A stretch of 37,500 nucleotides of DNA. Source: Chondrilla cf. caribensis (Eukaryota; Porifera; Demospongiae; Chondrillida; Chondrillidae). Each line of letters starts with the position of its first letter. Within the stretch, counting starts at the first letter, position 1. Where the stretch lies: NCBI GenBank assembly GCA_964020155.1, contig OZ026550.1, forward strand, positions 2,941,352 through 2,978,851. Direction: 5' to 3'. Below, in pieces: positions 1-10,999 of the stretch. The notes under the pieces are model-generated. The model was given only the letters and a program-made list of their open reading frames with translations. It was not told where the DNA came from and ran no database searches. Position numbers and translations under genes: made by a program.

Positions 1-340
1 TTTGACCCTTCCTCTTGACTAATACTTTCAAATGAAGACCTAATAAGAGTATAATACAGCATTTGACTGGACTTTTGCATGGCTCAATATCAACCATGGA
101 CGAATGTATGTGTGAAGCTAAGTGACCTGTCCTATCCGATAAAATTGGTATGGACAGCTTTCAAAATTTCCTGTTAACACTATTTTGTGTTAACAGTATT
201 CAAATAGTCTGTATGTACATACATACGTTAGCAGCTAATGTAGGGACTTGACAGAAGATTCATGATGATATCTCACAGTACACTGCCCCTATATCCACGG
301 TTCTGTAACATGTGGTGTTACATTTGGTGTGCACACACAG

Positions 341-1949
341 GTTGCTATGTTCATCCTACAAAAGATCCTATTAGACAACACCGGATTGGCATACATCTGT
401 CAGACTTACGAGAGGTTCTCACATGTTGCCATGGTGCTGCATGGTGAGTGAGTGGGCGGATCATTCAGGAACACATACACACACACGTATATACTCGAAT
501 ACAGTAGATGCTGTTCACACGGGCATGATTGATGTTAGTGGAAGTTGGGGTTGAGGACAATGCTATATAGTGTCTCTATCAGTTGAAGGAATTTGATGTG
601 TTCACATCCTATGTTCATGCTGTCATTTGTTCTTGCATTCTCCATCTATTCCTCTTTGCAGGGGAAGATGGTGAACACACTTGGGAAGGAACCTTCAGTT
701 CGTCTCCTGAAACACGTGGTTCGGTGCTACCTGCAGCTCTCGGACAACACCTGGTGAGCGGGGGTGTGGTCACTGTTACACACACCTTACAATTAGGGAT
801 ACACCAACATGCTCTTGGCCTGTGGGTTGTCTGCTCACCAGCCAATACACTTTGGTATCTGTATCGGTTGTATTGTTATTTCACCTGCACATATTCAATT
901 TTTGTCAAGTGTTAGTCGTTTCACTTTGAGTCTTTGAGAAAAAGTGGCTGTTATAGAGAGGTGGTCTGTATGTACAGGTTGAAGCAGATGGTCTGTATGT
1001 ACAGGTTGAAGCAGGTGGTCTGTATGTACAGGTTGAAGCAGGTGGTCTGTATGTACAGGTTGAAGCAGGTGGTCTGTATGTACAGGTTGAAGCAGGTGGT
1101 CTGTATGTACAGGTTGAAGCAGGTGGTCTGTATGCACAGGTTGAAGCAGGTGGTCTGTATGCACAGGTTGAAGCAGGTGGTCTGTATGTACAGGTTGAAG
1201 CAGGTGGTCTGTATGTACAGGTTGAAGTAGGTGGTCTGTATGCACAGGTTGTAGCAGGTGGTCTGTATGCACAGGTTGAAGCAGGTGGCCTGTATGTACA
1301 GGATGAAGCAGGTGGTCTGTATGTACAGGTTGAAGTAGGTGGACTTTATGTACAGGTTGAAGCAGGTGGTCTGTATGTACAGGTAGAAGCAGGTGGTCTG
1401 TATGCACAGGTTGAAGCAGGTGGCCCGTATGTACAGGTTGAAGCAGGTGGTCTGTATGCACAGGTTGAAGCAGGTGGCCCGTATGCACAGGTTGAAGCAG
1501 GTGGCCCGTATGTACAGGTTGAAGCAGGTGGTCTGTATGCACAGGTTGAAGCAGGTGGCCCGTATGTACAGGTTGAAGCAGGTGGTCTGTATGTACTGGT
1601 TGAAGCAGGTGGTCTGTATGCACAGGTTGTACTATGATTTCATTATTTATACGTAATTCATGTAGTATTTATGTTTCTCATGGGAGTATATTCCAACATC
1701 TACTGTACTACCAATCTCATGTACCAAATATTGCATGGATTGGCTATCGATTTTAGCCTTTATTGGTCCTGTGTGTGTATTTTTTTTGAGTGTCAATGTC
1801 AACATGGTCCTATGTTTGTTACCACCTCTGCATCCTCTAGGGCATGGGAAGCTCTGAGGCAGTGTCTTCCAGACCAGCTGAAGGATGCCACTTTGTCTAT
1901 GTACCTCAAAGACGAAAACACCAAGAAATGGACATCTCAACTCATGTAG
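341..1949 (+). pseudogene. CNOT9: CNOT9 (Rcd1/RQCD1) 3' exons, copy 1, broken
   Basis: CNOT9 is the armadillo-repeat subunit of the CCR4-NOT deadenylase complex, which shortens mRNA poly(A) tails in the cytoplasm. Three exons are visible: 341-443 ([18 protein letters not shown] then [15 protein letters not shown]), 662-753 (KMV...[15 protein letters not shown]) and 1841-1949 (EALRQCLPDQLKD). All have AG/GT borders. Three lesions are seen. A CATG insertion at 440-443, just before the donor, shifts the frame. Two arginines at the exon 2/3 junction have become tryptophans. CAG has become TAG at 1947-1949, removing the last residues. Because of the insertion, translation would switch to another frame that stays open for 76 codons to TAA at 1973-1975. 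Upstream exons lie outside the window. It is almost certainly a duplicated pseudogene, although transcription cannot be excluded. Confidence 0.85.
961..1630 (+). repeat. 27-bp intronic minisatellite, about 25 units
   Basis: About 25 near-identical 27-bp units of the form gtggtctgtatgtacaggtt + gaagcag lie in the last CNOT9 intron. Units vary mainly at a T/C (tgtaCa/tgCaca) and at ggtct/ggccc. Because 27 is a multiple of three and the unit has few stops, the array reads open as 9-residue repeats in frames on both strands. Those reading frames are artefacts of the repeat. The same array, shorter, sits at the same intron position in copy 2. Confidence 0.95.
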
Positions 1950-2716
1950 AACCTCTCAGAGACCGTTTAGTTTAACAATTGATGCATGTCCTCATGTATG
2001 CACATGAAACAGTAATACGTTACTCGAAATCACCATAATAATTTAATAATTTAAATTAATGCTGGGAAATCGGGTGTAATTTTTCAAATCAACTGAATGA
2101 GTACATATATATTGTAATATACAGGAATGGATTGATCAATTGATTAATCATTCACCACAAGAAACTAAATTGGGTATATATCAAGCCTTATAAACTGGAA
2201 GTCACTAGCTCCCCTCATGCAGCTTGTAGAAATGTGATGTGTTTGTAGAAATTGCAATATCATCAGATTCAATCACATGCATATACACAGCACACACCCA
2301 TGCATGCAGCAGTCACCCAATATGTAGCTCATGTGGCCACATATAATATGCAATTTATATAATATGTAAAGTATAGCTAGACAGCATCTTCTTTTCATCC
2401 ACATTTAATTTCATGCAGGTATATTCATAATAATGCTATCATATGAAATTGTATATATATACCCCGCTGGATCATTGCTCATGAATATCGAATGTTGTCT
2501 AAGCTCACGTGATATATCAGCTATACGAAGTTATACGTAACACGGATACGTACTTATTGTAGGGAACCGCCCTCGCTAGGAGCATATAAGATTGATAGAG
2601 GATCCGGAGTGCAACGATCCTCATCCTCTAAAATATAGACACTCTAAACATAGAGTCTATGCTCTAAACTACCTAACCCGCCTTTTCTTCCTCTACGTAT
2701 TATGCTTTGAGCACGA
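1950..2716. other. Upstream region of kinase-kelch gene A
   Basis: No gene is seen. The stretch is AT-rich and matches 17371-17568 plus 20178-20555. Its last part (about 2500-2716) should hold the promoter and 5' leader of the kinase-kelch gene. It contains a CACGTG-like 'gctcacgtgata', the word 'atacgtaacacgga' also found upstream of the relic copies, and a pyrimidine-rich stretch followed by 'gctttgagcacga' immediately before the ATG. That leader is shared by all four kinase copies. No TATA box can be assigned safely. Confidence 0.5.
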
Positions 2717-3857
2717 ATGGCATTGTCGAAGTTCGAATTCGCAGGAAGGTTCGTCTCTCTACAGATTATAGGAGTGCAGTTGACGGGGAAGATTCTCGGG
2801 AAGGGATCTGACGCCACCGTGAAAGAAGTCAACTGGGTCGGTACCTCGTGTGCAGCTAAGCAACTCCACGAAATCCTCCTCGAAGATCACTCTCCCGGCG
2901 GAGCCAAACGGTTCGTTGATAATTTCGAGAAAGAATGCTTGACGTGGTCCAAACTAATCCATCCTCATATCGTCCAGTTCCTCGGAGTGTACTTCTTGTC
3001 GGGGTCTCGTGTCCCCATGTTGATCCTGGAGAAAATGGACACAAGTCTTAGACACTATCTGGAGCACAACACCAAAGAAGACTTCCTTTTTCCGGACAAA
3101 ATCTACGTCCTTCGTCAAGTAGCTCAAGCTCTGAGCTACCTCCACAGTCGCAGTCCACCCCTTGTCCACCACGACCTCATTTCCAATAACATCCTACTGA
3201 ATGAGGTCTCCTTGCAAGCCAAAGTGACAGACTTCGGAATGACTCGAGCTATGGATCCCTCCAAGATGAGCCGCAAGTCATCCATGAAAGGCACCCAAGA
3301 CTTTATGTCACCGGAAGCACTTGTTGACCCTCCAAAGTATGATGAGAAGTTGGATGTGTTCTCTTACGGGAATGTAGTCATCACCACAGTAACACACAAA
3401 TGGCCGAACCCAGGTCCACCCACCACATACGAAGGAAAGAAGTTGGTCGGTATCAGTGAATTCCACCGTCGTGAGCAATACCTGGTCCACTTCACTCAAA
3501 CGGAGAGTGAAGTGTTTCTTCCAATTGTTCACAGTTGTCTTGAGAATCGCCCAATCCAGCGTCCAACCAGCATCCAGCTAGTGACCCAGATGAGAGAGAT
3601 CGAGGCATCTCATCCTAGGAAAATAGTGGGACCTTCTGCTATTGCACAACTTCAACAAGAAAGGGATCAACTTGTACAAGTTGAAGCTCGTCTTCATCAG
3701 GAAGTTGACCAACTTAATCTTCGCCTTCACGCAAAACAAGAAGAGATTAATAATCTGAAGAAACCATCATCTCCAGTCATAGAGGTGTGGTTTGTGTACA
3801 TGTTGTACTATGATGTATGTGAACACTATGATTGCCACGCAGACCACTATTATGTAC

Positions 3858-3918
<61 letters not shown>

Positions 3919-5525
3919 TTTTGTGTTTGTTTGTGTGTGTGTTTGTGTGTGTGTGCATGCGCGCATGTGTGAGTGTATTCGCACACGTGTGTATGTATGT
4001 GTGTGCATGTGCGTATGTATGTGTGTATGTGTGCACATGTGTGTGTATGCATTTTTGTGCATGTGAGTATGCACGCATGTGTGTGTGTATGCATGTGTGT
4101 GTGTGCATGCATATATTATGCGAATGTGATTTTGTCTGATGGTGCCTTCATGATATGTATGTACATGTATGTTTGGACAACAATGAAAGTGAAAATAATA
4201 CTGATTTAGTGATGACATAATATAAAACCTTGTAAACTAGTAATGGATCTCACCCAGTCAACCATGAGCTGTACATGTACTGTACATGCAAGGGGGTTGC
4301 ACCATATCCCTAAGGCCCTGTGTCACACAGCAGCATGTAGCCTGTCACGAAAAATATGGTCCACTGCCAAAAACAGTCCCCGGGGACCGGAAATAGCGGC
4401 AAAACCAGTCCGTGCGGACAGGTTTTTGATGTCCTAAATGGTCCGCTTGTGCCTAACCCTAACCCAAATCCTAACCCTAACCATTTTTGATGGTATATGG
4501 GAGACCAAATATGGTGCCGAAAATAGTCTGGGGGACCACTCTCGGTCACTTTTCGAATGACATTTTCCCTTCCTTCACAGGTGTTTCAAAGTGATAAAAT
4601 GGATCAGTCTAGTCTGCATTCAGTGAAGATGGCTGATCTACCCATTCCCACCACTTATGCCACAGCTGTCACCATAGGTAGGAACTCCTACCTAGCTGGA
4701 GGTGCAACACCTGATGCCAGATCAAATCAGATTGTTCTGGTCTACAACATTGACACAGGAAAGTGGACTACCCTCCCACCAGCACCTCAGTACAACAGTG
4801 AAGCCATCGCAATCAACAACAACCTTGTGTTGATTGGAGGAAAGGAATCATCAACTAGAAAGATCACCAATATGGTGTCCACCTGGTTGGTGGAGGAAGA
4901 AAAGTGGACACAAACTATCCCACCAATGAGCACGAGGAGGTACAGACCAAGTGTTCTCGTTTTGAAGAATTACCTTTTTGTATTCGGTGGCCGAGGTGAA
5001 GATAATGAGACTCTACTCGACTCATTCGAAGTGTTAGACATTGAAGAGAACCAGTGGAGTAGTGGGTGTGGACTACTCCCTCAACCACTGGATGGCCTCA
5101 AGTTAGGAGTATTTGGAGATGCAGTCATTCTCACTAGTGCATGGATCAGTAAAGGCACACCTACCACGGAAGCATGGAAGATTTCAATACGTGTCTTGGA
5201 GGATAGTGTCACCAACTCCTCATCTCAGCCGATCCAGTGGACACCTATTGCCGATACTCCATATTATTTGTCATCTCTCCTCACCAACAGCAAGCAGCCT
5301 GTACTTGTCGGTGGACGCAGCAGAGGAGGTCAACCAACTAAAGACATCTCTCTGTACACGCTAAACTGCTGGGAAAGTATCGGCCATTTATCAGAGCCTC
5401 GTAAGAGACCTGCTGTTGTCACCATCAGTGACACCTCATTTCTGATATTTGGTGGACACACAGATCCACAGGATCAACGCCAATCGTTACTGAAAAGTGT
5501 AGAACTTATGACTTATGTGTTGTGA
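2717..5525 (+). CDS. TKL-type protein kinase fused to kelch propeller, copy A
   Basis: Two exons, 2717-3784 and 4581-5525, join in phase 0 across a GT/AG intron and give about 670 residues. Residues 20-300 are a kinase domain: glycine loop GKGSDATV (28-35), ATP-binding Lys48 in CAAK, catalytic loop HHDLISNN with Asp153 and Asn158 (HHD replaces the usual HRD), DFG at 172-174, SPE at 199-200, and the FSYG motif typical of tyrosine-kinase-like (TKL) kinases. Residues about 310-350 form a Gln/Glu-rich coiled-coil linker. Exon 2 encodes about five kelch repeats (YNIDTGKWTTLP, LVLIGG, YLFVFGG, FLIFGG), expected to form a protein-binding beta-propeller. Ser/Thr specificity is likely from the TKL class and activity is plausible because Lys, Asp and Asn are kept. 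The ATG was chosen because it begins the domain-homologous stretch and is conserved in all copies. The protein's substrates are unknown. Confidence 0.85.
3861..4115 (+). repeat. GT microsatellite and GT-rich tail in intron of copy A
   Basis: A pure (GT)n tract runs from 3861 to 3914, followed by a degenerate purine/pyrimidine-alternating tract to about 4115. It lies just after the donor of the kinase exon. Copy B has a GT tract in the same place (9664-9738). Long open frames here (Cys-Val or His-Thr runs) are repeat artefacts. Confidence 0.95.
4340..4555. repeat. Insertion in intron of copy A with telomere-like motif
   Basis: Copies A and B align up to the 'cacagcagcat' word of the intron and again at the acceptor. 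In between copy A has about 200 bp absent from copy B. The insert is GC-rich, has a 12-bp palindrome (gtccccggggac, near 4376) and two clusters of CCTAACCC-type repeats at about 4451-4483, resembling the metazoan TTAGGG telomere repeat. It contains paired 'atatggtcc' and 'atatggtgc' words, which suggests a small mobile element. No clear target duplication was found. Confidence 0.5.
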
Positions 5526-5595
5526 ATACTAGTTGTTGTGATTACTGAGTAGTTAACAGTATAATTGTTAACTGTATAATTTCATTTGATTTTGT

Positions 5596-5601
5596 AATAA
5601 A
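5596..5601 (+). terminator. Poly(A) signal of kinase-kelch gene A
   Basis: AATAAA lies 71 bases after the TGA stop. The copy B gene has the same signal at the corresponding place (11039-11044). Confidence 0.6.
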
Positions 5602-7208
5602 TGTTATAATTATTGAATGTGACATGATGTAATGTGTTGCATTGTGCAATGACTAATTCTTTTTACGTAACAATCAAGAATATTACGAAATTATAAAAAT
5701 GGCTAATACTAGAATGTCGTGGTAGTTTGCTCAAGGTAGTACCTGTCTTGTTTCAAGTGGCAACGAAGTGCTGTTGGAATATTTAACTGGTATGAAATTA
5801 GAATGATACTTGTAAATTAAATTTAAATTGATCTCTAGCCTACTAGAAGTGTGTGTATTGTTAATATTAGAAGTAAATCGTGACCAATGTTTACTACGTA
5901 GTGTCAACTGACCCCATCAACTACAGCATAGATACTCTATACAGTCATTTTAATTTTAATCCTAGACACTCGAGCTATAGGAAATTCAACACTTGACGTT
6001 TGGAAAACCTCAAGACAAATCAGTGTGCTGTTTTTGAAGATGACGGGAGCGGGGATAGTGAGGCTCCGTAGTCTATCGTGCACGTGATTGTCAGCAAGCT
6101 AGCTGCAGGAAAAACGCGAGGCAAGTAATCGTGTTTCTCGAGTAACCGTGCGTTTGTGTGTACGTATTGATAGGAGGTTGCTATGGCGGGGTAAATTGAG
6201 AGAGAAAGATGTTTGGGGATAAGTGCTTGATTGTTTACCTTGCATGGTATTTGCTTTGATGTGACTTCCCAGGTTGAGCTAGGGGAGAAAAACTGTAGCT
6301 GTCCTAAAAATACTTGTCCTCTTGACTTAGGAAACCGTTCATTTCCAAGTTTCCAGAGTTGCACTGTTAACGTTATTGGAATTATTGAAGTTCCCCTTAC
6401 TCCGCTAGCCACATTATGTGTATGCAGCTCTATCCACCCCATGCTGGAACTGGCTGTAACCAATATGATCGTATATCTGAAGGAATATTCAGAGCTTCAT
6501 TTTTGAGCATATGAAGAAACAAATATGTTGTTTGAAGATGTCGGTAGAGGGGCGTGGAGCTCTGTAGTATATTGTGGTTGTATTACAAGTGGACTGATTC
6601 CAAGTGGGTGGGGTATTCCCCCTTCTTCCCGTCATTTATCCATAACACTCAATAGCCATGTCTGTGTGTGTTCGATTAATGAGTCTTTCACTTAATCATG
6701 GCTTGGAATTATCCTAATTAACTTGTCTATGTTTCATTAGTAGCCACTCAGGACTTTACTTATAGCCAATTGTGATAATCGAGAAACAAATGTGTTGTTT
6801 GAAGATGTCGGGAGTGGAGCTCCGCAGTTGCATTCCAAGTGGGTGGGGTATTCCCCCTTCTTCCCCTAATGAATCCATAACACTCATAACCATGTCTACA
6901 TTATAACACTCCAGGCGAGTCCTTTGTGTAATACGGTCTTCTTTCTCCTGTTATCACTATTCCTTAACCTGTCTTGTGTCTAGTAATAATATTATGTGTA
7001 GAAGAACCACTAGCTCATCCACCATCATCCACTGTCTGTATGTGTACCTATGTACATGTTACGGTGCATAGGAAGGAGCTGTGTTGTCATAGTTACTGTG
7101 ACTGTATCCATGGTAACATCTATCCCAGTTGCAACCTATATACGTAACATGTGGTAGAACTTCACAGAAGGTTCACAATACAACCTTATCCACCCCCATG
7201 CATGCATT

Positions 7209-7266
7209 CTGTAAGCATGTACATGTGTGTGTGTACGTGTGTGTGCATGTGTGTGTGTGTGTGTGC

Positions 7267-7336
<70 letters not shown>

Positions 7337-7410
7337 ATGTGTGTGTGTGTGTGTGCATGTGTGTGTGTGGTGTATGTGTGTGTGTGTGTTCACATGTGTG
7401 TATGTGCATG
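7209..7410 (+). repeat. GT microsatellite
   Basis: A GT-rich tract with a pure core at about 7271-7334 and interrupted flanks. It lies inside the internal duplication of the downstream unit and is absent at the matching place in copy B (around 12210). Confidence 0.95.
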
Positions 7411-7746
7411 TATATGCATGTGCCTGTACAGTCTTCTTTCTCCTGTTATCACTATTCCTCAACCTGTCTTGTGTCCAGTATTATGTGTAGAAGAACCACT
7501 AGCTCATCCACCATCATCCACTGTCTGTATGTGTACCTATTTACATGTCACGCTGCATAGGTAGGAGCTGTGTTGTCATAGTTACTGTGACTGTATCCAT
7601 GGCAACATCTTCTTAGTCTCGTGTAGCCATATCCTAACCTTGGTTTTCTGTCCTTTAGTGTTTGCTGCTGTTGGCTGGTCCGGCTATGCAAGACTAACAT
7701 CTACTAGTGAATCTATGAGAAATGAAGGAATTTATTTTGGTGAATT

Positions 7747-7772
7747 GTGTGTGTGTGTGTGTGTGTGTGTGT
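7747..7772 (+). repeat. Short GT microsatellite
   Basis: About 13 GT units follow 'ttttggtgaatt'. Copy B has a longer GT tract after the matching 'ttttggtgaatt' (12433-12487) and copy D a 62-unit tract at 36010. Confidence 0.9.
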
Positions 7773-7996
7773 GCACCTGTAAGCATGAAAGGATGTATTA
7801 TGTTCACTTTCAACAACTTAGACTGTTTCTGCGCTTGGTTCTCACGCAGTAAACACAGTACTCCCTCAAGCTCATTAACCTTTAGTATACGTACCCATGC
7901 AGTGTACATTTTCATCAGGATACTACGGTTTGTTTTACATGGATGTGTATATCACATGACTGTCACATGATTTTCACATAGTTACTCTTCCCTCAG

Positions 7997-8124
7997 ATTC
8001 TGGTGACCAGATGAATGGTATACGATCAGCAATCACCATGGACACATGTAGTGAATGTATTAAGACCAATGCAATATGCTTCAGAGCGTGTGTGAAATGG
8101 TTTTCGAATACAAAAGTTATTTGA
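7997..8124 (+). pseudogene. Exon-like segment X, copy A (frameshifted)
   Basis: A pyrimidine-rich tract ending in cctcag precedes a reading frame beginning SGDQMNGIRSAITMD. The matching frame in copy B (13367) stays open to a stop after about 67 residues. Here extra bases after the ECI codons change the frame, which ends at TGA 8122-8124. The product is not recognised. The acceptor-like border and the three-fold repetition of the segment suggest the last exon of a small duplicated gene whose earlier exons were not found. Confidence 0.35.
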
Positions 8125-8484
8125 ATCTTTTTCATTGTTGAAAAGATTGTGTTCATATATCATATTGAGCTGAATGTGGCCATAGTTGTGATGTACACTC
8201 TATCCACTGCACACATACTAGAGTGTAGCTGGTTGTATAGCAGGCATCTGTGGTTTGATGGCACGAGTTCGCCTGTACCGGAAGACAGGACGTATTAAAT
8301 TAAACCCGCGAGCTTTATATCCTCGCTCTTGGAGTCTATATAATATTCTTACAAATATAAATACAAAATTACAGATATACAATATAAAATAACTTTAGTT
8401 CATACATACGTGCATATTTGAGACGTAGAACATACTATTATACACGGAGGGACTTGCCTTTTTTTCTCTATGCTTTGAGCACGA

Positions 8485-9686
8485 ATGTCGTTATCAAAGT
8501 TCGAATTCTCGGGAAAGTTCGTCTCTTTAGAGATTACAGGAATACAGTTAACGGGGAAGATTCTCGGAAAGGGATCGGACGCCACCGTGAAAGAAGTCAA
8601 CTGGGTCGGTACCTCGTGTGCAGCTAAGCAGCTCCACGAAATCCTCCTCGAAGATGACTCTCCCGGCGGAGCCAAGCGGTTCGTTGATAATTTCGAGAAG
8701 GAATGCTTGACGTGGTCCAAACTAATCCATCCTCATATCGTCCAGTTCCTCGGCGTATACTTCTCTCCAACCTCTCGTATCCCCTTGTTGATCCTGGAGA
8801 AAATGGACACAAGTCTTAGACACTATCTTGAGAACCACACCAAAGAAGACTTCCTTCTTCGCGACAAAATCTACGTTCTTCGTCAAGTAGCTCAAGCTCT
8901 GAGCTACCTCCACAGTCGCAGTCCACCCCTTGTCCACCACGACCTCAGTCCCAATAACATCCTACTGAATGAGGTCTCCTTGCAAGCCAAAGTGACAGAC
9001 TTTGGAATGACTCGAGCTATGGATCCCTACAAGATGACCTTCAAGTCATCTGTGAAAGGCACTCAAGCCTTCATGTCACCGGAAGCACTTGTCGATCCTC
9101 CAAAGTATGATGAGAAGCTGGACGTGTTCTCTTATGGGAATGTGATCATCACCACGGTAACACACAAGTGGCCGAACCCAGGTCCACCCACCAAGTCTGA
9201 GGGAGGAAAAATCATCGGTTTCAGAGAAATCCAACGTCGTGAGCAGTATCTCTATTATTTCACTCAAACAGAAAGTGAATTATTTCTTCCAATTGTTTGT
9301 GGTTGTTTGGAGAATCTTTCAAAGGACCGTCCGACCAGCATCCAGCTAGTAACCCAGATGAGAGAGATCGAGGCATCTCATCCTGGAAAGGCAGTAGGAA
9401 CTTCCAATACTGTACGAGGTAGCCAAAAACTGAGTGTAAGGGAGAAAGTCTTTGGACAAGAAAAAGAGCATTTTCGACAAGAAGCAGTTGATCTTCGTCA
9501 AGAAGTTGTCCAACTTCATCTCCGTCTTCATGCAAAACAAGAAGAGATTGATTTGGAGAAACCATCATCTCCAGTCATAGAGGTGTGGCTTGTGTATTTG
9601 CCGTATTATGATGTGTGTGAACACTATAATTGCCACCCACACCACTCCACTATTATGTACATTGTGTGTGTGTGTGTGTGTGTGTG

Positions 9687-9738
<52 letters not shown>

Positions 9739-10999
9739 ATGGATGCATTTTTTGCAAATGTGTGTTTGTCAATTGATGGTGCCTTTATGATGCATGTACA
9801 TGTACGTTTAAGACAACAATAAAAGTGAAAATAATACTGAATTACTAATGACATAATATAGCTTGTAAACTAGTAATGGATCTCACCCAGTCAACCATGA
9901 GCTGTACATGTACTGCACATGCAAGGGGGTTGCACCATATCCCTAAGGTCCTGTTCACACAGCAGCATTTACCCCCTTACATCCCAGTTCCTATATGCCA
10001 TGCACAATTTGTATATGTGTCTTATCACACTGACAGCCATTTCCCCTTCCTTCACAGGTGTTCCAAAGTGATAAAATGGATCAGTCTAATCTGTATTCAG
10101 TGAAGATGGCTGATCTACCCATTCCCACTGCTGATGCCACAGCTGTCATCATAGGTAGGAACGTGTACATAGCTGGAGGTCTAGCACCTGATGCCAGATC
10201 ATCTCTGATTGTTCAAGTCTACAACATCGACACAGGAATGTGGAGTACCCTCCCACCAGCACCTCAGTACTACTGTGAAGCCATAGCAATCAACAACAAC
10301 CTCGTGTTGATTGGAGGAAGGGAATCATCAACTAGGAAGAGCACCAATATGTTGTCCACCTGGTTGGTGGAGGGAGGGGGGTGGACACAAACGATCCCAT
10401 CAATGAGCACGAGGAGGTTCAATCCAGGTGTTCTCCTTTTGAAGAATTACCTTTTTGTATTTGGTGGCCTAGGTGAAGATAAAGAGACTCTACTCGATTC
10501 ATTGGAAGTGTTGAACATTGAAGAGAACCAGTGGAGTAGTGGACGTGGACTACTCCCTCAACCACTGGATGGCCTCAAGTTAGGAGTATTTGGAGATGCA
10601 GTCATTCTCACTAGTGCACGGGACAGTACAACCACATCTACCACCGAATCATGGGAGATTCCAGTACGTGTCTTGGAGGATAGTGTCACCAACTCCTCAT
10701 CTCAGCCAATCCAGTGGACACCTATTGCCAATACTCCATATTTTAGGTCATCTCTCCTCACCAACAGCAAGCAGCCTATAGTTGTCGGTGGAAACAGAGG
10801 AGGTCAACCAACTGAAGACATCTCTCTGTACAAGCCAAACCGCTGGGAAATTGTCGGTCATTTATCAGAGCCTTGTATCAGACCTGCTGTTGCTGCCATC
10901 AGTGATACCTCATTCCTGGTATTTGGTGGATTCACCAATCCGCAGGATGCACGCCAATCATTACTGAAAAGTGTGGAACTTATAACTTATGTGTTGTGA
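8485..10999 (+). CDS. TKL-type protein kinase fused to kelch propeller, copy B
   Basis: Paralogue of the gene at 2717. The exons are 8485-9582 and 10058-10999, phase 0, and the product is about 679 residues. Kinase landmarks: glycine loop GKGSDATV (28-35), Lys48, catalytic loop HHDLSPNN with Asp153 and Asn158 (closer to the family consensus than copy A), DFG, SPE and FSYG. The linker after the kinase differs most from copy A: it is about 10 residues longer and has a different Gln/Glu-rich heptad-like sequence before the shared LHLRLHAKQEEI and PSSPVIE. Exon 2 encodes the same kelch propeller (YNIDTGMWSTLP, LVLIGG, YLFVFGG, FLVFGG) with scattered replacements. Both frames are uninterrupted, which suggests selection on both copies. 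The function is unknown. Confidence 0.85.
9664..9738 (+). repeat. GT microsatellite in intron of copy B
   Basis: Two GT runs, 9664-9687 and 9689-9738, are separated by one extra T. They sit in the same intron position as the tract in copy A. Confidence 0.95.

Larger units (their letters stand above)
1..2560 (+). repeat. Segmental duplication, CNOT9 block, copy 1
   Basis: The opening of the window matches the DNA from about 15591 onward almost base for base, through the CNOT9 exons and their introns and down to the upstream region of the first kinase-kelch gene. The partner is 15591-17568 continuing at 20178-20555, so it is the same block split by a 2.6-kb inserted element. The block probably starts before the window. 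The match ends at the shared words 'gggaaccgcc', where copy 2 runs into a dispersed repeat and copy 1 continues into the kinase gene. Confidence 0.85.
5526..8484. repeat. Downstream unit of kinase-kelch block, copy A
   Basis: About 2.9 kb that matches 11000-13831. No complete gene was recognised. Shared landmarks are 'gatgacgggagcggggatag' (6039 and 11284), 'gggtggggtattccccc' (6605, 6839, 11841) and 'agaagaaccactagctcatc' (7000, 7489, 11995). Copy A carries an extra internal tandem duplication of roughly 490 bp (about 6945-7430 against 7432-7620), so the last landmark occurs twice here and once in copy B. The last part leads to the kinase gene of copy B and includes an exon-like segment at 7997. 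Confidence 0.75.

Noticed and set aside
961..1630. CRISPR-like array
   Set aside because: Units are contiguous without unique spacers and the DNA is animal.
934..1656. Long open frames of 9-residue repeats (such as VVCMYRLKQ or HTDHLLQPV)
   Set aside because: They are translations of the 27-bp minisatellite inside an intron and occur on both strands.
3767..4218. Cys-Val and His-Thr rich open frames
   Set aside because: Products of the GT microsatellite. The same happens at 7129-7560, 9590-9854, 12438-12656 and 35987-36282.
6020..6506. Open frames around 6020-6506 and 11266-11899
   Set aside because: Present in both downstream units but interrupted differently, with no recognisable domain or splice pattern.
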